Positions 34,911 to 43,090 of a stretch of DNA of 64,000 nucleotides are shown here, piece by piece. The DNA lies in contig UQFG01000007.1 of the NCBI GenBank assembly GCA_900540175.1, positions 1-64,000 on the forward strand, in the 5' to 3' direction. The notes under the pieces were generated by a model that was not told the origin of the DNA, did not search any database, and saw only the letters and a list, made by a program, of their open reading frames with translations. Numbering within the stretch: the stretch's first letter is position 1; the number at the start of each line of letters is the position of its first letter. This DNA is from an uncultured Mollicutes bacterium (GTDB lineage: Bacteria > Bacillota_I > Bacilli_A > Acholeplasmatales > Anaeroplasmataceae). Position numbers and translations under genes: made by a program.

Positions 34911-36329
34911 TTAAGATCTCCTTTCAATGATAAAATCTTTCAACCGATACAACCGATGAGAGATTTCATTTTCCAAAATCGTAATGGTATAGTCTAAATT
35001 AGATGCATACATCAAAGCATAAATCGTCATAAGCACCTGTGAAGACGGACAATCGTATGAAATCAGTTGACTCGCACAAAGACGATGATCGACCAAATGC
35101 TCCGTCAAAAACCGATCGATTTCCACTTCGTTATAAGCCGTTTTGAATTGATTTAAAAATTCGTCTGTCAGTTCAAATCCGTCTAAGCCGATCGAATCCA
35201 AAAGTTGGTTATAGTTTCGGCTGTAATTTCCGCGCGGTGTATATAGCGAATTTTCCGCCGAATACAATTTAAACTGATTCAAATCGTATAACGAATCCAC
35301 CAGCCGCATGGATTTGTCCAGTTTGTCTGCTTTAGCACCGTCTTTGACATATTTTAAAATCCGGTTCAATTTGCCGATGACGTTATCGTCTTCGCTTAAT
35401 AAAAATTTGATCTTCCCGATGGTCGAATTGATATAGGTTCTGTTTTTATTATCGATTTCCGATACAAACGCATCGATCGAATTGAAGACATCGATGATCT
35501 CATCGATCGCCGCCGTGGCCTTTTGACTGGCCAGTTCCAAAGAAGGATAGCGATGGCGAAAATCGCCTACGATCATGCTCATGGCCAATTCATTGGCAGA
35601 AAGTTCGCTTAATTTCAAAACAATGGACAATCGGTAACGGTTGATGTTATCGGACGTTTTGATTTTGAGGTAACTGCGGTCGTAGACTTCCGTTTTAAAA
35701 GACATCAGACGTTCCAACAAATCTTTTACTTCCGATGTTTCCACAACCGAAGAAATATAATCTTTCAAGCGGCTGTCTAAGCGTCTGAGGGCTCGAATCA
35801 ACTGCTTAGTATAATTGTAAACCAAATTGAACAACATCGCATAATCCGTATTTTCCGTATTCATCAATAACGAGTAAATCGTAAAAATATACCCTTGGTA
35901 TTCGTTGGCATGGACTTCATAGCTTTCTTCTTCCATCGAGTCATCCCAATAATAGCGCGGAAACGCGTTTAAAAACGCTTCGCATATAATGATGGCCACA
36001 TCGGTAAAATTGAGCAATTCTTCATAATCATCGGTCACGTCGATATCGATCCAACCGCATTCTTCCATCCGTCTTAAAATATAATTGGCCAATTCCCGTT
36101 TGGATTTGGGATTGGATTCTTCATCCTCTTCATCTTCTACATCATATAAATACGTATTCTCGTCCAAAAAATGAACCAAGTCATCCACGATGATCTTTTT
36201 ATCAATTCCAAGAATCGACCCTGTCTCGTACGTTTTAAAACTTTCCAAAATACAAGCCAAGTAAATACGTTTATTTTTTGAGGAAAGCAAAGAGAAAAAA
36301 CTGTCTGGTATCATTCTGAAAAAATCCAT
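34911..36329 (-). CDS. jetA: JetA-like kleisin subunit (DUF5716 type)
   Basis: 472 residues. The opening FRMIPDSFFSLLSSKNKRIYLACILESF is typical of the Wadjet JetA (DUF5716-like) family, with N-terminal winged helices, a long helical middle (about 180-330) and a C-terminal helical domain. It should be the kleisin closing the JetC dimer. First gene of the jetABC-sepF operon, with a consensus-like promoter at 36367-36395 and an AGAGGAG ribosome site. Confidence 0.8.
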   Translation of the reverse strand: MDFFRMIPDSFFSLLSSKNKRIYLACILESFKTYETGSILGIDKKIIVDDLVHFLDENTYLYDVEDEEDEESNPKSKRELANYILRRMEECGWIDIDVTDDYEELLNFTDVAIIICEAFLNAFPRYYWDDSMEEESYEVHANEYQGYIFTIYSLLMNTENTDYAMLFNLVYNYTKQLIRALRRLDSRLKDYISSVVETSEVKDLLERLMSFKTEVYDRSYLKIKTSDNINRYRLSIVLKLSELSANELAMSMIVGDFRHRYPSLELASQKATAAIDEIIDVFNSIDAFVSEIDNKNRTYINSTIGKIKFLLSEDDNVIGKLNRILKYVKDGAKADKLDKSMRLVDSLYDLNQFKLYSAENSLYTPRGNYSRNYNQLLDSIGLDGFELTDEFLNQFKTAYNEVEIDRFLTEHLVDHRLCASQLISYDCPSSQVLMTIYALMYASNLDYTITILENEISHRLYRLKDFIIERRS

Positions 36330-36366
36330 TCGTTTTCGTCTCCTCTTTTTACAAATTTATAAAATA

Positions 36367-36395
36367 ATTATATCAAATAAAACGTCGTAATACAA
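36367..36395 (-). promoter_or_regulatory. Promoter of the jetABC-sepF operon
   Basis: TTGTAT (36390-36395), 17 bases, TATAAT (36367-36372). A good vegetative promoter, so the operon is probably expressed during growth. Confidence 0.8.
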
Positions 36396-36399
36396 GAAA

Positions 36400-36425
36400 A
36401 AACCCATCAGAAATCCAATGGGTTT
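36400..36425 (-). terminator. Terminator of ychF
   Basis: AAACCCAT/ATGGGTTT arms (36400-36407, 36418-36425) with U-run on the minus strand. Confidence 0.85.
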
Positions 36426-36432
36426 CAATCTT

Positions 36433-37533
36433 TTAAACATTGAATTTAAAAAGCATGACATCGCCGTCTTTGACGACATAATCTTTGCCTTCCTGACGAA
36501 CCAGTCCGGCTTCTTTGGCCTTTACCATACTGCCGCAACGGATCAAATCCTCATAAGAAACCGTTTCGGCCCGGATAAAACCGCGCTCAAAATCGGAATG
36601 AATGATGCCCGCACATGCCGGGGCCAACATGCCTTTTTGAAACGTCCAGGCCCGACACTCATCCGGACCGGTCGTAAAAAAAGTCGCATAGCCCAGTAAA
36701 TCGTACGTTGCCCGTACCAACCGGTTCAATCCGGGTTCTTCCAACCCCAGATCTTCTAAAAACAAAGCCTTGTCTTCTTCTTGCAAAACCGCCAATTCCG
36801 CTTCGATTTCCGCCGAAATGGCAATGACTTTACAATCGTTTTCTAAGGCATAGGCCAAAAGATCTTGATAATGTTTATCTTGATCCAACGCGGAAATGTT
36901 TTTTTCCGCGATGTTGGCAACGAGCATAAACGGTTTGGCTGTAAGAAAACCGTACGTTTTCAAATACTTGCTTTCCGTTTCGTCAAACGACAACAAACGA
37001 ATCGGCCGTTCGTTTAGCAACTGCGTTTCGATCTTTTTTAACAACGCGTACTCATAAGGTGCATCCTCGACTTTGGACTGCGCTTTCTTCTCCAATTTCG
37101 AAAGACGTTTGGTAACACCGTCCAAATCGGCTAGGATCAATTCCAATTCGATGATTTTCGCATCGCGGATCGGATCGATCTTTCCTTCCACATGCGTGAT
37201 ATTTCCGTCTTCAAAACAACGGACCACTTCCAAAATCGCATCGCAATTTCTTATATTCCCCAAAAATTGATTTCCGAGACCTTCCCCTTTGGAAGCCCCT
37301 TTGACCAGACCCGCAATATCGGTAAATTCGCAAACTGCCGGTGTCGTTTTCTTCGGATGATACATCCGGCTTAAAACCGTCAAGCGTTCATCCGGAACCA
37401 AAACCATCCCGACATTGGGCTCAATGGTGGCAAACGGATAATTCGCGGCAAGCACCCCGGCTTTGGTAATCGCATTAAATAGTGTCGATTTACCGACATT
37501 GGGCAAACCGACGATTCCTGCTGTTAAGGCCAT
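36433..37533 (-). CDS. ychF: Ribosome-binding ATPase YchF (Obg family)
   Basis: 366 residues: G1 motif GIVGLPNVGKSTLFNAIT, switch region NYPFATIEPNVG, G3 DIAGLVKGASKGEGLGNQFL, a coiled-coil insertion (about 130-180) and a C-terminal TGS domain (TTGPDECRAWTFQKG...HSDFERGFIRAE). The nucleotide-specificity motif is not the GTPase NKxD, in line with ATP use by YchF. It binds 70S ribosomes and is linked to stress control. Ppa lies 20 bases upstream in the same direction. Confidence 0.97.
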   Translation of the reverse strand: MALTAGIVGLPNVGKSTLFNAITKAGVLAANYPFATIEPNVGMVLVPDERLTVLSRMYHPKKTTPAVCEFTDIAGLVKGASKGEGLGNQFLGNIRNCDAILEVVRCFEDGNITHVEGKIDPIRDAKIIELELILADLDGVTKRLSKLEKKAQSKVEDAPYEYALLKKIETQLLNERPIRLLSFDETESKYLKTYGFLTAKPFMLVANIAEKNISALDQDKHYQDLLAYALENDCKVIAISAEIEAELAVLQEEDKALFLEDLGLEEPGLNRLVRATYDLLGYATFFTTGPDECRAWTFQKGMLAPACAGIIHSDFERGFIRAETVSYEDLIRCGSMVKAKEAGLVRQEGKDYVVKDGDVMLFKFNV

Positions 37534-37553
37534 ACTCCTTTTTTCTCCTTACT

Positions 37554-38090
37554 TTATAAAAACATTTCATCATAAGCATCAATGGCTTCTTGAATGGTCC
37601 TGCGGGCATCTTCTGCCCCCAAGACTTCGGTTACTACGGTTTCTTTACCTTCTAATGTCTTGTAAACATTGAAAAAATGCGAAATTTCTTCAAAGTAATG
37701 ACTCGGAAGTTCGGTAATGTCTTTGTAACCGTTCATCGAAGGGTCGTTTTGACAAACCGCAATGATCTTTTCATCGCTTTCTTGATTATCGACCATTTTA
37801 ACAACACCGATGGGAAAACATTTAACCAGTACAAGTGGGTCAAAGGTTTCATTGCAAAGAACAAGAACATCCAAAGGATCTTTATCTTTGGAATACGTTC
37901 TGGGAATAAATCCGTAATTGGCCGGATAATGCGTGGATGTGTACAAAATCCGATCCAAAATGATCAATCCGGTTTCCTTGTCCAGTTCATACTTTTTCTT
38001 ACTGCCTTTTGGTATCTCAATACAGGCGATAAAGTCGTCTGCATGAATACGGTCATTGTCAATATCGTGCCAAATATTCATCTGTCTCAC
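37554..38090 (-). CDS. ppa: Soluble inorganic pyrophosphatase (family I)
   Basis: 178 residues with all family I active-site motifs: IEIPKGSKKKYELDKETG, HYPANYGFIPRT, KDKDPLDVLVL (D-x-D-P-x-D), and DNQESDEKIIAV. It hydrolyses pyrophosphate to drive biosynthesis. Complete and of normal length, unlike the pyrophosphatase-like domain at 18906-20030. Promoter at 38102-38130. Confidence 0.97.
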   Translation of the reverse strand: MRQMNIWHDIDNDRIHADDFIACIEIPKGSKKKYELDKETGLIILDRILYTSTHYPANYGFIPRTYSKDKDPLDVLVLCNETFDPLVLVKCFPIGVVKMVDNQESDEKIIAVCQNDPSMNGYKDITELPSHYFEEISHFFNVYKTLEGKETVVTEVLGAEDARRTIQEAIDAYDEMFL

Positions 38091-38101
38091 CTCGTAAAGA
38101 C

Positions 38102-38130
38102 ATTATACCATGATTGAATCAAAAAGACAA
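38102..38130 (-). promoter_or_regulatory. Promoter of ppa-ychF
   Basis: TTGTCT (38125-38130), 17 bases, TATAAT (38102-38107), eleven bases before the ppa start codon region's GAGGTGA ribosome site. Confidence 0.7.
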
Positions 38131-38140
38131 TAAAAGACAA

Positions 38141-38160
38141 AAAGCCACCGATGTGGCTTT
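38141..38160 (-). terminator. Terminator of sigG
   Basis: AAAGCCAC/GTGGCTTT arms (38141-38148, 38153-38160) with a 4-base loop and U-run; it overlaps the sigG stop codon. Confidence 0.85.
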
Positions 38161-38929
38161 ATTTCATACTATCGTACATGATCTTCAACGCATTCTTTTC
38201 CAACCGGGAAACTTGGGCCTGCGAAATATCCAACTCATTGGCGATTTCCATCTGTGTTTTTTCCAGATAATACCGGTCGTAGATGATCGCCTGTTCCCGT
38301 TTGGATAATTTGGAAAACGCTTCTTGAATCAAATGATTCCGCAACCAATTTTCGGTGATATAATCCCCACCGCCGATCTGATCTTCTAATTCGATCACAT
38401 CGCCGCCGTTATCGTAAATCGGAGTGGACATACTGATCGTATCTTGAATGGCCTCCAGTGCCAAAACGATATCGACACTATCGGTTTTGATTTCTTCTGC
38501 AATTTCGTTAATGGAAGGTTCCCGATGATGCTGCGCAATAAACCGATCTTTAAACGCAATCGCTTTATACGCAATATCTTTATAACTTCTAGACACCCTG
38601 ATCGAACCATTATCCCGTAAATGTCTTCGTACTTCACCGATAATCATAGGACAGGCGTACGTTGAAAAGCGAACTTGATGCGATAAATCAAAATTATCGA
38701 TTGCCTTCATCAACCCGATACATCCCACCTGAAATAAATCATCCATACTCTCTTTGCGGTCGTTAAACCGCTTCAACACCGACAACACCAACTTCAGATT
38801 CCCTTGAATCATCTTTTCTCTTGCTTTCATATCACCGTCTTTGATTTTTTTAAGCAATTCTTGCTGTTCTTCGTTAGACAGTGTCTGAAGTTTTGAAGTA
38901 TCTACTCCAGTAATCTCCACTTTGTGCAT
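38159..38929 (-). CDS. sigG: Forespore sigma factor SigG
   Basis: 256 residues of the sporulation sigma family. The N-terminus KVEITGVDTSKLQTLSNEE is SigG-specific; region 2 is QVGCIGLMKAIDNFDLSHQVRFSTYACPMIIGEVRRHLRDN and region 4 ends QMEIANELDISQAQVSRLEKNAL. SigG directs late forespore transcription (SASPs, germination receptors). It sits right after sigE, as in Bacillus and Clostridium, with a SigG-type promoter in between. Ribosome site AAAGGAAG. Confidence 0.95.
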   Translation of the reverse strand: MHKVEITGVDTSKLQTLSNEEQQELLKKIKDGDMKAREKMIQGNLKLVLSVLKRFNDRKESMDDLFQVGCIGLMKAIDNFDLSHQVRFSTYACPMIIGEVRRHLRDNGSIRVSRSYKDIAYKAIAFKDRFIAQHHREPSINEIAEEIKTDSVDIVLALEAIQDTISMSTPIYDNGGDVIELEDQIGGGDYITENWLRNHLIQEAFSKLSKREQAIIYDRYYLEKTQMEIANELDISQAQVSRLEKNALKIMYDSMK

Positions 38930-38949
38930 AAAATCTTCCTTTCAATAAA

Positions 38950-38979
38950 TAATATGGAAGACTTTTACGTTTTCTATTC
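38950..38979 (-). promoter_or_regulatory. SigG-type promoter of sigG
   Basis: GAATA (38975-38979), 18 bases, CATATTA (38950-38956) on the minus strand, matching the forespore consensus GHATR-(17-19)-CATNHTA. It lies directly after the sigE stop codon and would give sigG autoregulation. Confidence 0.65.
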
Positions 38980-38980
38980 A

Positions 38981-39688
38981 CTACTTAGAAGCAATCGTCA
39001 ACCTTTTTTCCATTTCCACTCGTAATTTATCAATGATTTTCTTTTCCAAACGCGAAATATAACTTTGCGAAATCCCCAGTTTATCGGCCACTTCTTTTTG
39101 CGTATATTCCGTCGTTTTATAAAGTCCGAACCGCATAACGATAATCTCTTTTTCCCGAGGCCTTAACTTTTCCACCGCTTCGTACATCAAGCGCTGTTTT
39201 TCATCGGCAATCGCCTCATCCAATGCCAAAACCTGATTCGTGGGAATCACATCCGAAAGCAGTAACTCATTGCCGTCACCATCCACATTCAAAGCTTCAT
39301 CCAACGATACTTCGTTTTTCTGGCGACTGATTTTACGCAAAAACATTAAAATTTCGTTTTCAATACAGCGCGATGCATACGTTGCCAATTTGATGTTTTT
39401 GTCCGAACGAAACGTTTCCACGCCCTTAATCAATCCCATGGAACCGATGGAAATCAAATCTTCCAATAGAACTTTCGGCGATTCAAATCGTTTCGCAATA
39501 AAAACAACCAGACGCATATTGTGTTCGATCAGTTTGTTTCTGGCGGCCAAATCGTGTTTCAAAAGCCGCTCGATCGCTTCTTTTTCTTCTTCTTCGCTTA
39601 AGGGTTCCGGAAGCGACATCTGGTTAAACAAATAACATACATCATCCTTTTTCTTAAAGAACTTTGTAAGCAGTTTGATTAAAATCAT
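38981..39688 (-). CDS. sigE: Mother-cell sigma factor SigE
   Basis: 235 residues. An N-terminal pro-sequence (about 1-25, hydrophobic and basic) precedes LPEPLSEEEEKEAIERL; region 2 reads RLVVFIAKRFESPKVLLEDLISIGSMGLIKGVETF and NIKLATYASRCIENEILMFLR, region 4 QKEVADKLGISQSYISRLEKKII. SigK is similar, but the gene follows the SpoIIGA protease gene by two bases, which fixes it as SigE. SpoIIGA is expected to remove the pro-sequence after asymmetric division. Confidence 0.95.
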   Translation of the reverse strand: MILIKLLTKFFKKKDDVCYLFNQMSLPEPLSEEEEKEAIERLLKHDLAARNKLIEHNMRLVVFIAKRFESPKVLLEDLISIGSMGLIKGVETFRSDKNIKLATYASRCIENEILMFLRKISRQKNEVSLDEALNVDGDGNELLLSDVIPTNQVLALDEAIADEKQRLMYEAVEKLRPREKEIIVMRFGLYKTTEYTQKEVADKLGISQSYISRLEKKIIDKLRVEMEKRLTIASK

Positions 39689-39690
39689 TT

Positions 39691-40410
39691 CTATCCTCCT
39701 AATAAATTCGATCCGAACATCACATTAAAAGCAATATCGCCAAAAGCAAGATAGACATCTCTTTGAACGTACTTGTTTTTAATTTTGATTTTGAAACTCT
39801 TTACTTCGAAAATAGGAATCATCCGTACTGTGGAAAGACTTTGCATCTCAATGGTTTTACAGTAATGGCCGATTTTAAGATTATTTTTTAAAAATACAAT
39901 CGGAATGTTGTCATCGGTCGATAAAAAATTGCCGGTATCGCAAAAACCGCTTAAATAAATTTTGCGGTTTTCATCTTCGATCAAGATATCATACTCCAAC
40001 GCTTCCGGATGAAAATGAAATTTTTTATACAAGCCGTAGATACTCACCAAAACAAGCAAAACAACCAAAGAAATGATGACAGAACTAAAATGATTCATGA
40101 TGTGAAACAAGATCCCAGCACTCCCTCCTAAAGTAAAATTAAGCATCAGATAAACCAAACATAGCATCAGGCACTTTGTTATCCCCTTTATTACAAACGG
40201 AACGGCGGCAATCACGACAATAAACAAATACCGATAATCTTCCAGTTCGTAAGGATAAAAAAGATACAATAAGATATAAATGGTATCCAATACGCATGAA
40301 ATACCTGTGGCAATCCGATTTCCTTTCATATGAAGCAGGAAATAGGCCGTGTGAACAAGCGAAAGATGGATTGCCAAATTGAGTAAGACAATCAGTTCTA
40401 TATATTTCAT
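39691..40410 (-). CDS. spoIIGA: Sigma-E processing peptidase SpoIIGA
   Basis: About 239 residues (the B. subtilis protein is about 309, so this is short). Five membrane segments in the first about 130 residues, beginning MKYIELIVLLNLAIHLSLV like the Bacillus protein, then a cytoplasmic aspartic-protease half with the catalytic triad motif GFCDTGNFLSTDDNIPIVFL. It cleaves pro-SigE. Start at ATG 40408-40410 because the longer frame would begin inside the pgcA terminator; no ribosome site is visible and the -10 ends six bases upstream, so the message may be leaderless. Confidence 0.88.
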   Translation of the reverse strand: MKYIELIVLLNLAIHLSLVHTAYFLLHMKGNRIATGISCVLDTIYILLYLFYPYELEDYRYLFIVVIAAVPFVIKGITKCLMLCLVYLMLNFTLGGSAGILFHIMNHFSSVIISLVVLLVLVSIYGLYKKFHFHPEALEYDILIEDENRKIYLSGFCDTGNFLSTDDNIPIVFLKNNLKIGHYCKTIEMQSLSTVRMIPIFEVKSFKIKIKNKYVQRDVYLAFGDIAFNVMFGSNLLGG

Positions 40411-40416
40411 GGTTTC

Positions 40417-40450
40417 AGTATAAAGAAAAGCATTTCCAAAAAATGTTGAA
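40417..40450 (-). promoter_or_regulatory. spoIIG-type promoter with long spacer and near-0A box
   Basis: TTCAAC (40445-40450), 22 bases, TATACT (40417-40422). The B. subtilis spoIIG promoter also has a 22-base spacer and needs Spo0A~P. TGTTGAA at 40444-40450 differs from the 0A box TGTCGAA at one position and overlaps the -35. Confidence 0.5.
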
Positions 40451-40469
40451 AGAAAGCAGACGATAAAAA

Positions 40470-40498
40470 AAATCACTGCCAAAAAATGACAGTGATTT
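40470..40498 (-). terminator. Terminator of pgcA
   Basis: AAATCACTG/CAGTGATTT arms (40470-40478, 40490-40498), 11-base loop and a run of eight U on the minus strand. Confidence 0.85.
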
Positions 40499-40511
40499 TA
40501 CTAAAAATCGA

Positions 40512-42200
40512 TTAAGCAATAGACTGAACGATCTGTAATACTTCTTTGGTCAATGCCTGAAGTTTTTCTTCGGCTGCTTGAGCGGTTTTACCGACAACAC
40601 CGTAGTAAACCTTCAATTTCGGTTCGGTTCCGGACGGTCTTAAAACAAACCACATGTTATCATTGAGGTAATATTTGATAACATTGCTTTTGGGAAGGAG
40701 AATCTCAGTTTGTCCGTTTGTTTTAAAATCGGTATGAAGAGACAGTTTGACATCGTCTTTGGCCAAAATGTCGAATTGGTTCAAACGGATTTCGTTGGTA
40801 CGGAAATAATTCATAATCCGTTGAATTTTCGCAGCCCCTTCCAATCCCTGCAAGCCGATATTGGTAATTCCTTCCTGATAGTAGCCGTATTCTTCGTAAA
40901 TCGCATTCAAAGCATCGACTAGATCCATTCCTTTTTCGCGATAATAGGCTGCTGTTTCGCAAAGCGTCAAAATCGCTTGGATGGAATCTTTATCGCGGAC
41001 ACAGTCGGAAACAAGACAGCCGTACGATTCTTCAAAACCGAACACATAGGTACCTTTTCCGTTTTCCATTTCTCTTGCTTTTTCGCCGATGAATTTAAAT
41101 CCGGTCAGCGTGATTTCCACTTTCATACCGTATTTTAACGCAATAGCCACCGGCAACGTCGATGAAACGTTGGTCGTGAAAACATAGCCGTCTTTCGGAA
41201 GCGTCGAAAGTTCCCGGCGTGTTTTTAAAATATAATCCAAAATCAACGCAGCAGTTTGATTGCCGGTAAAAAGACGATACGTTCCGTCGTGTTTCACGGC
41301 AATACCCAAACGGTCGGCATCCGGATCGGTCGCAAGAACGATATCGGCACCAATTTCTTTGGCATACTCGATCGCCTCATCATAGGCTTCTTTGTTTTCC
41401 GGATTGGATGTTTTCACATTGGAAAAATCCGGATCGTTGGTCATTTGACAGGCAAGCGGATAAACGTCATAGCCGACGCTTTTTAATACATCGGCGGCAA
41501 AAACCTGACCGGTTCCGTGTAAAGGTGTATAAACCAACTTAAAATCTTTTTTCAAGTTCGGACGTAAAATGATTTTCTTGACTTCCGCAATATAAGCCGC
41601 ATCCACTTCTTTGCCGATATATTCGATTCGGTCGTGATTCTTCGAATGATCGATGGTAAAATAATCGTCGATCTGTTCGATTTCGCGAATCACTTGATCC
41701 GCATCTTTCGGTACCAATTGGCAGCCGCTTTCATCGTAAATTTTATAGCCGTTGTATTCTTTCGGATTATGGCTGGCCGTAATCATGATTCCGCCCACAC
41801 AACCGAAATGACGAACGGCAAAAGACAACTCCGGTGTCGGTCTTAAATCTTCGAATAGATAAACATGAAAGCCCAATGTCGCCAAAACTTCAGCCGAAAT
41901 TCGGGCAAACTCTTTCGATTGATGACGGTTGTCATGCGAGATGGCAACCCCTCGTTGATAAGCATTCGGAAAAACGGATAAATAACGCCCGAACCCAAGT
42001 GTCGCTTTTGAAACGATGTAAATATTCATCCGATTGGTTCCGGCTCCCAAAATACCGCGCAAACCGCCGGTACCGAATTCCAAATCATTTGTAAACGCTT
42101 CTTTTAGAGCCGCATCATCCATTTCTTCCAACTCTTTTTTCAAAGCCGGATCCAAATGAGGATTCTTTTTCCATAATTCCGCTTTTTCTAAATAATTCAT
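40512..42200 (-). CDS. pgcA: Phosphoglucomutase/phosphomannomutase
   Basis: 562 residues of the alpha-phosphohexomutase family: GTGGLRGILGAGTNRMN at the N-terminus, phospho-serine loop GIMITASHNPKEYNGYKIY, metal loop ATDPDADRLGIAV, sugar loop GFEESYGCLV and phosphate loop LRPSGTEPKLKVYYG. Interconverts glucose-1-P and glucose-6-P for wall and glycogen precursors. Length and motifs fit PgcA of Bacillus. No promoter is obvious between it and the kduD terminator, so it may depend on read-through. Confidence 0.95.
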   Translation of the reverse strand: MNYLEKAELWKKNPHLDPALKKELEEMDDAALKEAFTNDLEFGTGGLRGILGAGTNRMNIYIVSKATLGFGRYLSVFPNAYQRGVAISHDNRHQSKEFARISAEVLATLGFHVYLFEDLRPTPELSFAVRHFGCVGGIMITASHNPKEYNGYKIYDESGCQLVPKDADQVIREIEQIDDYFTIDHSKNHDRIEYIGKEVDAAYIAEVKKIILRPNLKKDFKLVYTPLHGTGQVFAADVLKSVGYDVYPLACQMTNDPDFSNVKTSNPENKEAYDEAIEYAKEIGADIVLATDPDADRLGIAVKHDGTYRLFTGNQTAALILDYILKTRRELSTLPKDGYVFTTNVSSTLPVAIALKYGMKVEITLTGFKFIGEKAREMENGKGTYVFGFEESYGCLVSDCVRDKDSIQAILTLCETAAYYREKGMDLVDALNAIYEEYGYYQEGITNIGLQGLEGAAKIQRIMNYFRTNEIRLNQFDILAKDDVKLSLHTDFKTNGQTEILLPKSNVIKYYLNDNMWFVLRPSGTEPKLKVYYGVVGKTAQAAEEKLQALTKEVLQIVQSIA

Positions 42201-42246
42201 TTTCTAAACGCTCCTTCACTGTTTTTTGATTCCATTCAAACGGAAA

Positions 42247-42268
42247 AAAGGCTGTAAAAACAGCCTTT
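42247..42268 (-). terminator. Terminator of the uronate operon
   Basis: AAAGGCTGT/ACAGCCTTT arms (42247-42255, 42260-42268) with U-run, immediately after kduD. Confidence 0.85.
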
Positions 42269-42271
42269 CTT

Positions 42272-43072
42272 TTACTTTGGTTGTTTACCGATGTAAGCTA
42301 AAATACCACCGTCAACATATAAAATATGGCCGTTTACAAAATTCGATGCATCCGATGCCAAGAAAACCGCCGGTCCTTGTAAATCCGCCGCTTCTCCCCA
42401 GCGTGCAGCCGGTGTTTTGGCAATGATGAATTGGTCGAACGGATGACGTGTTCCGTCCGGTTGTACTTCTCTTAACGGAGCGGTTTGCGGTGTTGCGATA
42501 TAACCCGGTCCGATACCATTACACTGAATGTTGTATTCGCCGTATTCCGAACAGATGTTTTTCGTCAGCATTTTCAATCCGCCTTTTGCGGCAGCATACG
42601 CCGAAACGGTTTCACGCCCCAATTCGGACATCATCGAACAGATGTTGATGATTTTTCCGTGACCTTTCTTAATCATCGAAGGAATAACGGCTTTGGCCAT
42701 AATAAACGGTCCGTTTAAGTCGATGTCGATTACCTGACGGAATTGAGCGGCCGTCATTTCGCACATCGGAATCCGTTTGATAATTCCCGCATTGTTAACT
42801 AAAATATCCACAACACCGACTTCTTTTTCAATCGTGGCAATCATTTCCTGAACTTGATCTTCATTGGTTACATCGCAAACATAACCGTAAGCCTTGATAC
42901 CGGCTTCTTGGTAAGCAGCCAATCCTTTATCAACCAAATCCTGATTGATGTCATTGAAAACGATCGTCGCACCGGCTTCGGCAAAACCGGACGCAATCGC
43001 AAAACCGATTCCGTAAGAAGCACCCGTTACAAGTGCGATCTTACCGTCTAATCTAAAATCATTCATATTCAT
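42272..43072 (-). CDS. kduD: 2-dehydro-3-deoxy-D-gluconate 5-dehydrogenase (SDR)
   Basis: 266-residue short-chain dehydrogenase: cofactor loop GKIALVTGASYGIGFAIA, NNAG (VDILVNNAGII), catalytic Ser in NICSMMSELG and YAAAKGG (Tyr-x3-Lys). The neighbouring kduI gene makes its substrate 2,5-diketo-3-deoxygluconate, which KduD reduces to 2-keto-3-deoxygluconate with NADH. Gluconate 5-dehydrogenases are close relatives, but the context favours KduD. Confidence 0.92.
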   Translation of the reverse strand: MNMNDFRLDGKIALVTGASYGIGFAIASGFAEAGATIVFNDINQDLVDKGLAAYQEAGIKAYGYVCDVTNEDQVQEMIATIEKEVGVVDILVNNAGIIKRIPMCEMTAAQFRQVIDIDLNGPFIMAKAVIPSMIKKGHGKIINICSMMSELGRETVSAYAAAKGGLKMLTKNICSEYGEYNIQCNGIGPGYIATPQTAPLREVQPDGTRHPFDQFIIAKTPAARWGEAADLQGPAVFLASDASNFVNGHILYVDGGILAYIGKQPK

Positions 43073-43090
43073 AGTTTTTGATCTCCTTTT

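Noticed and set aside
30729..36329. Complete Wadjet plasmid-defence system
   Set aside because: No jetD (topoisomerase-VI-like nuclease) gene lies upstream or downstream; the neighbours are ychF and sepF.
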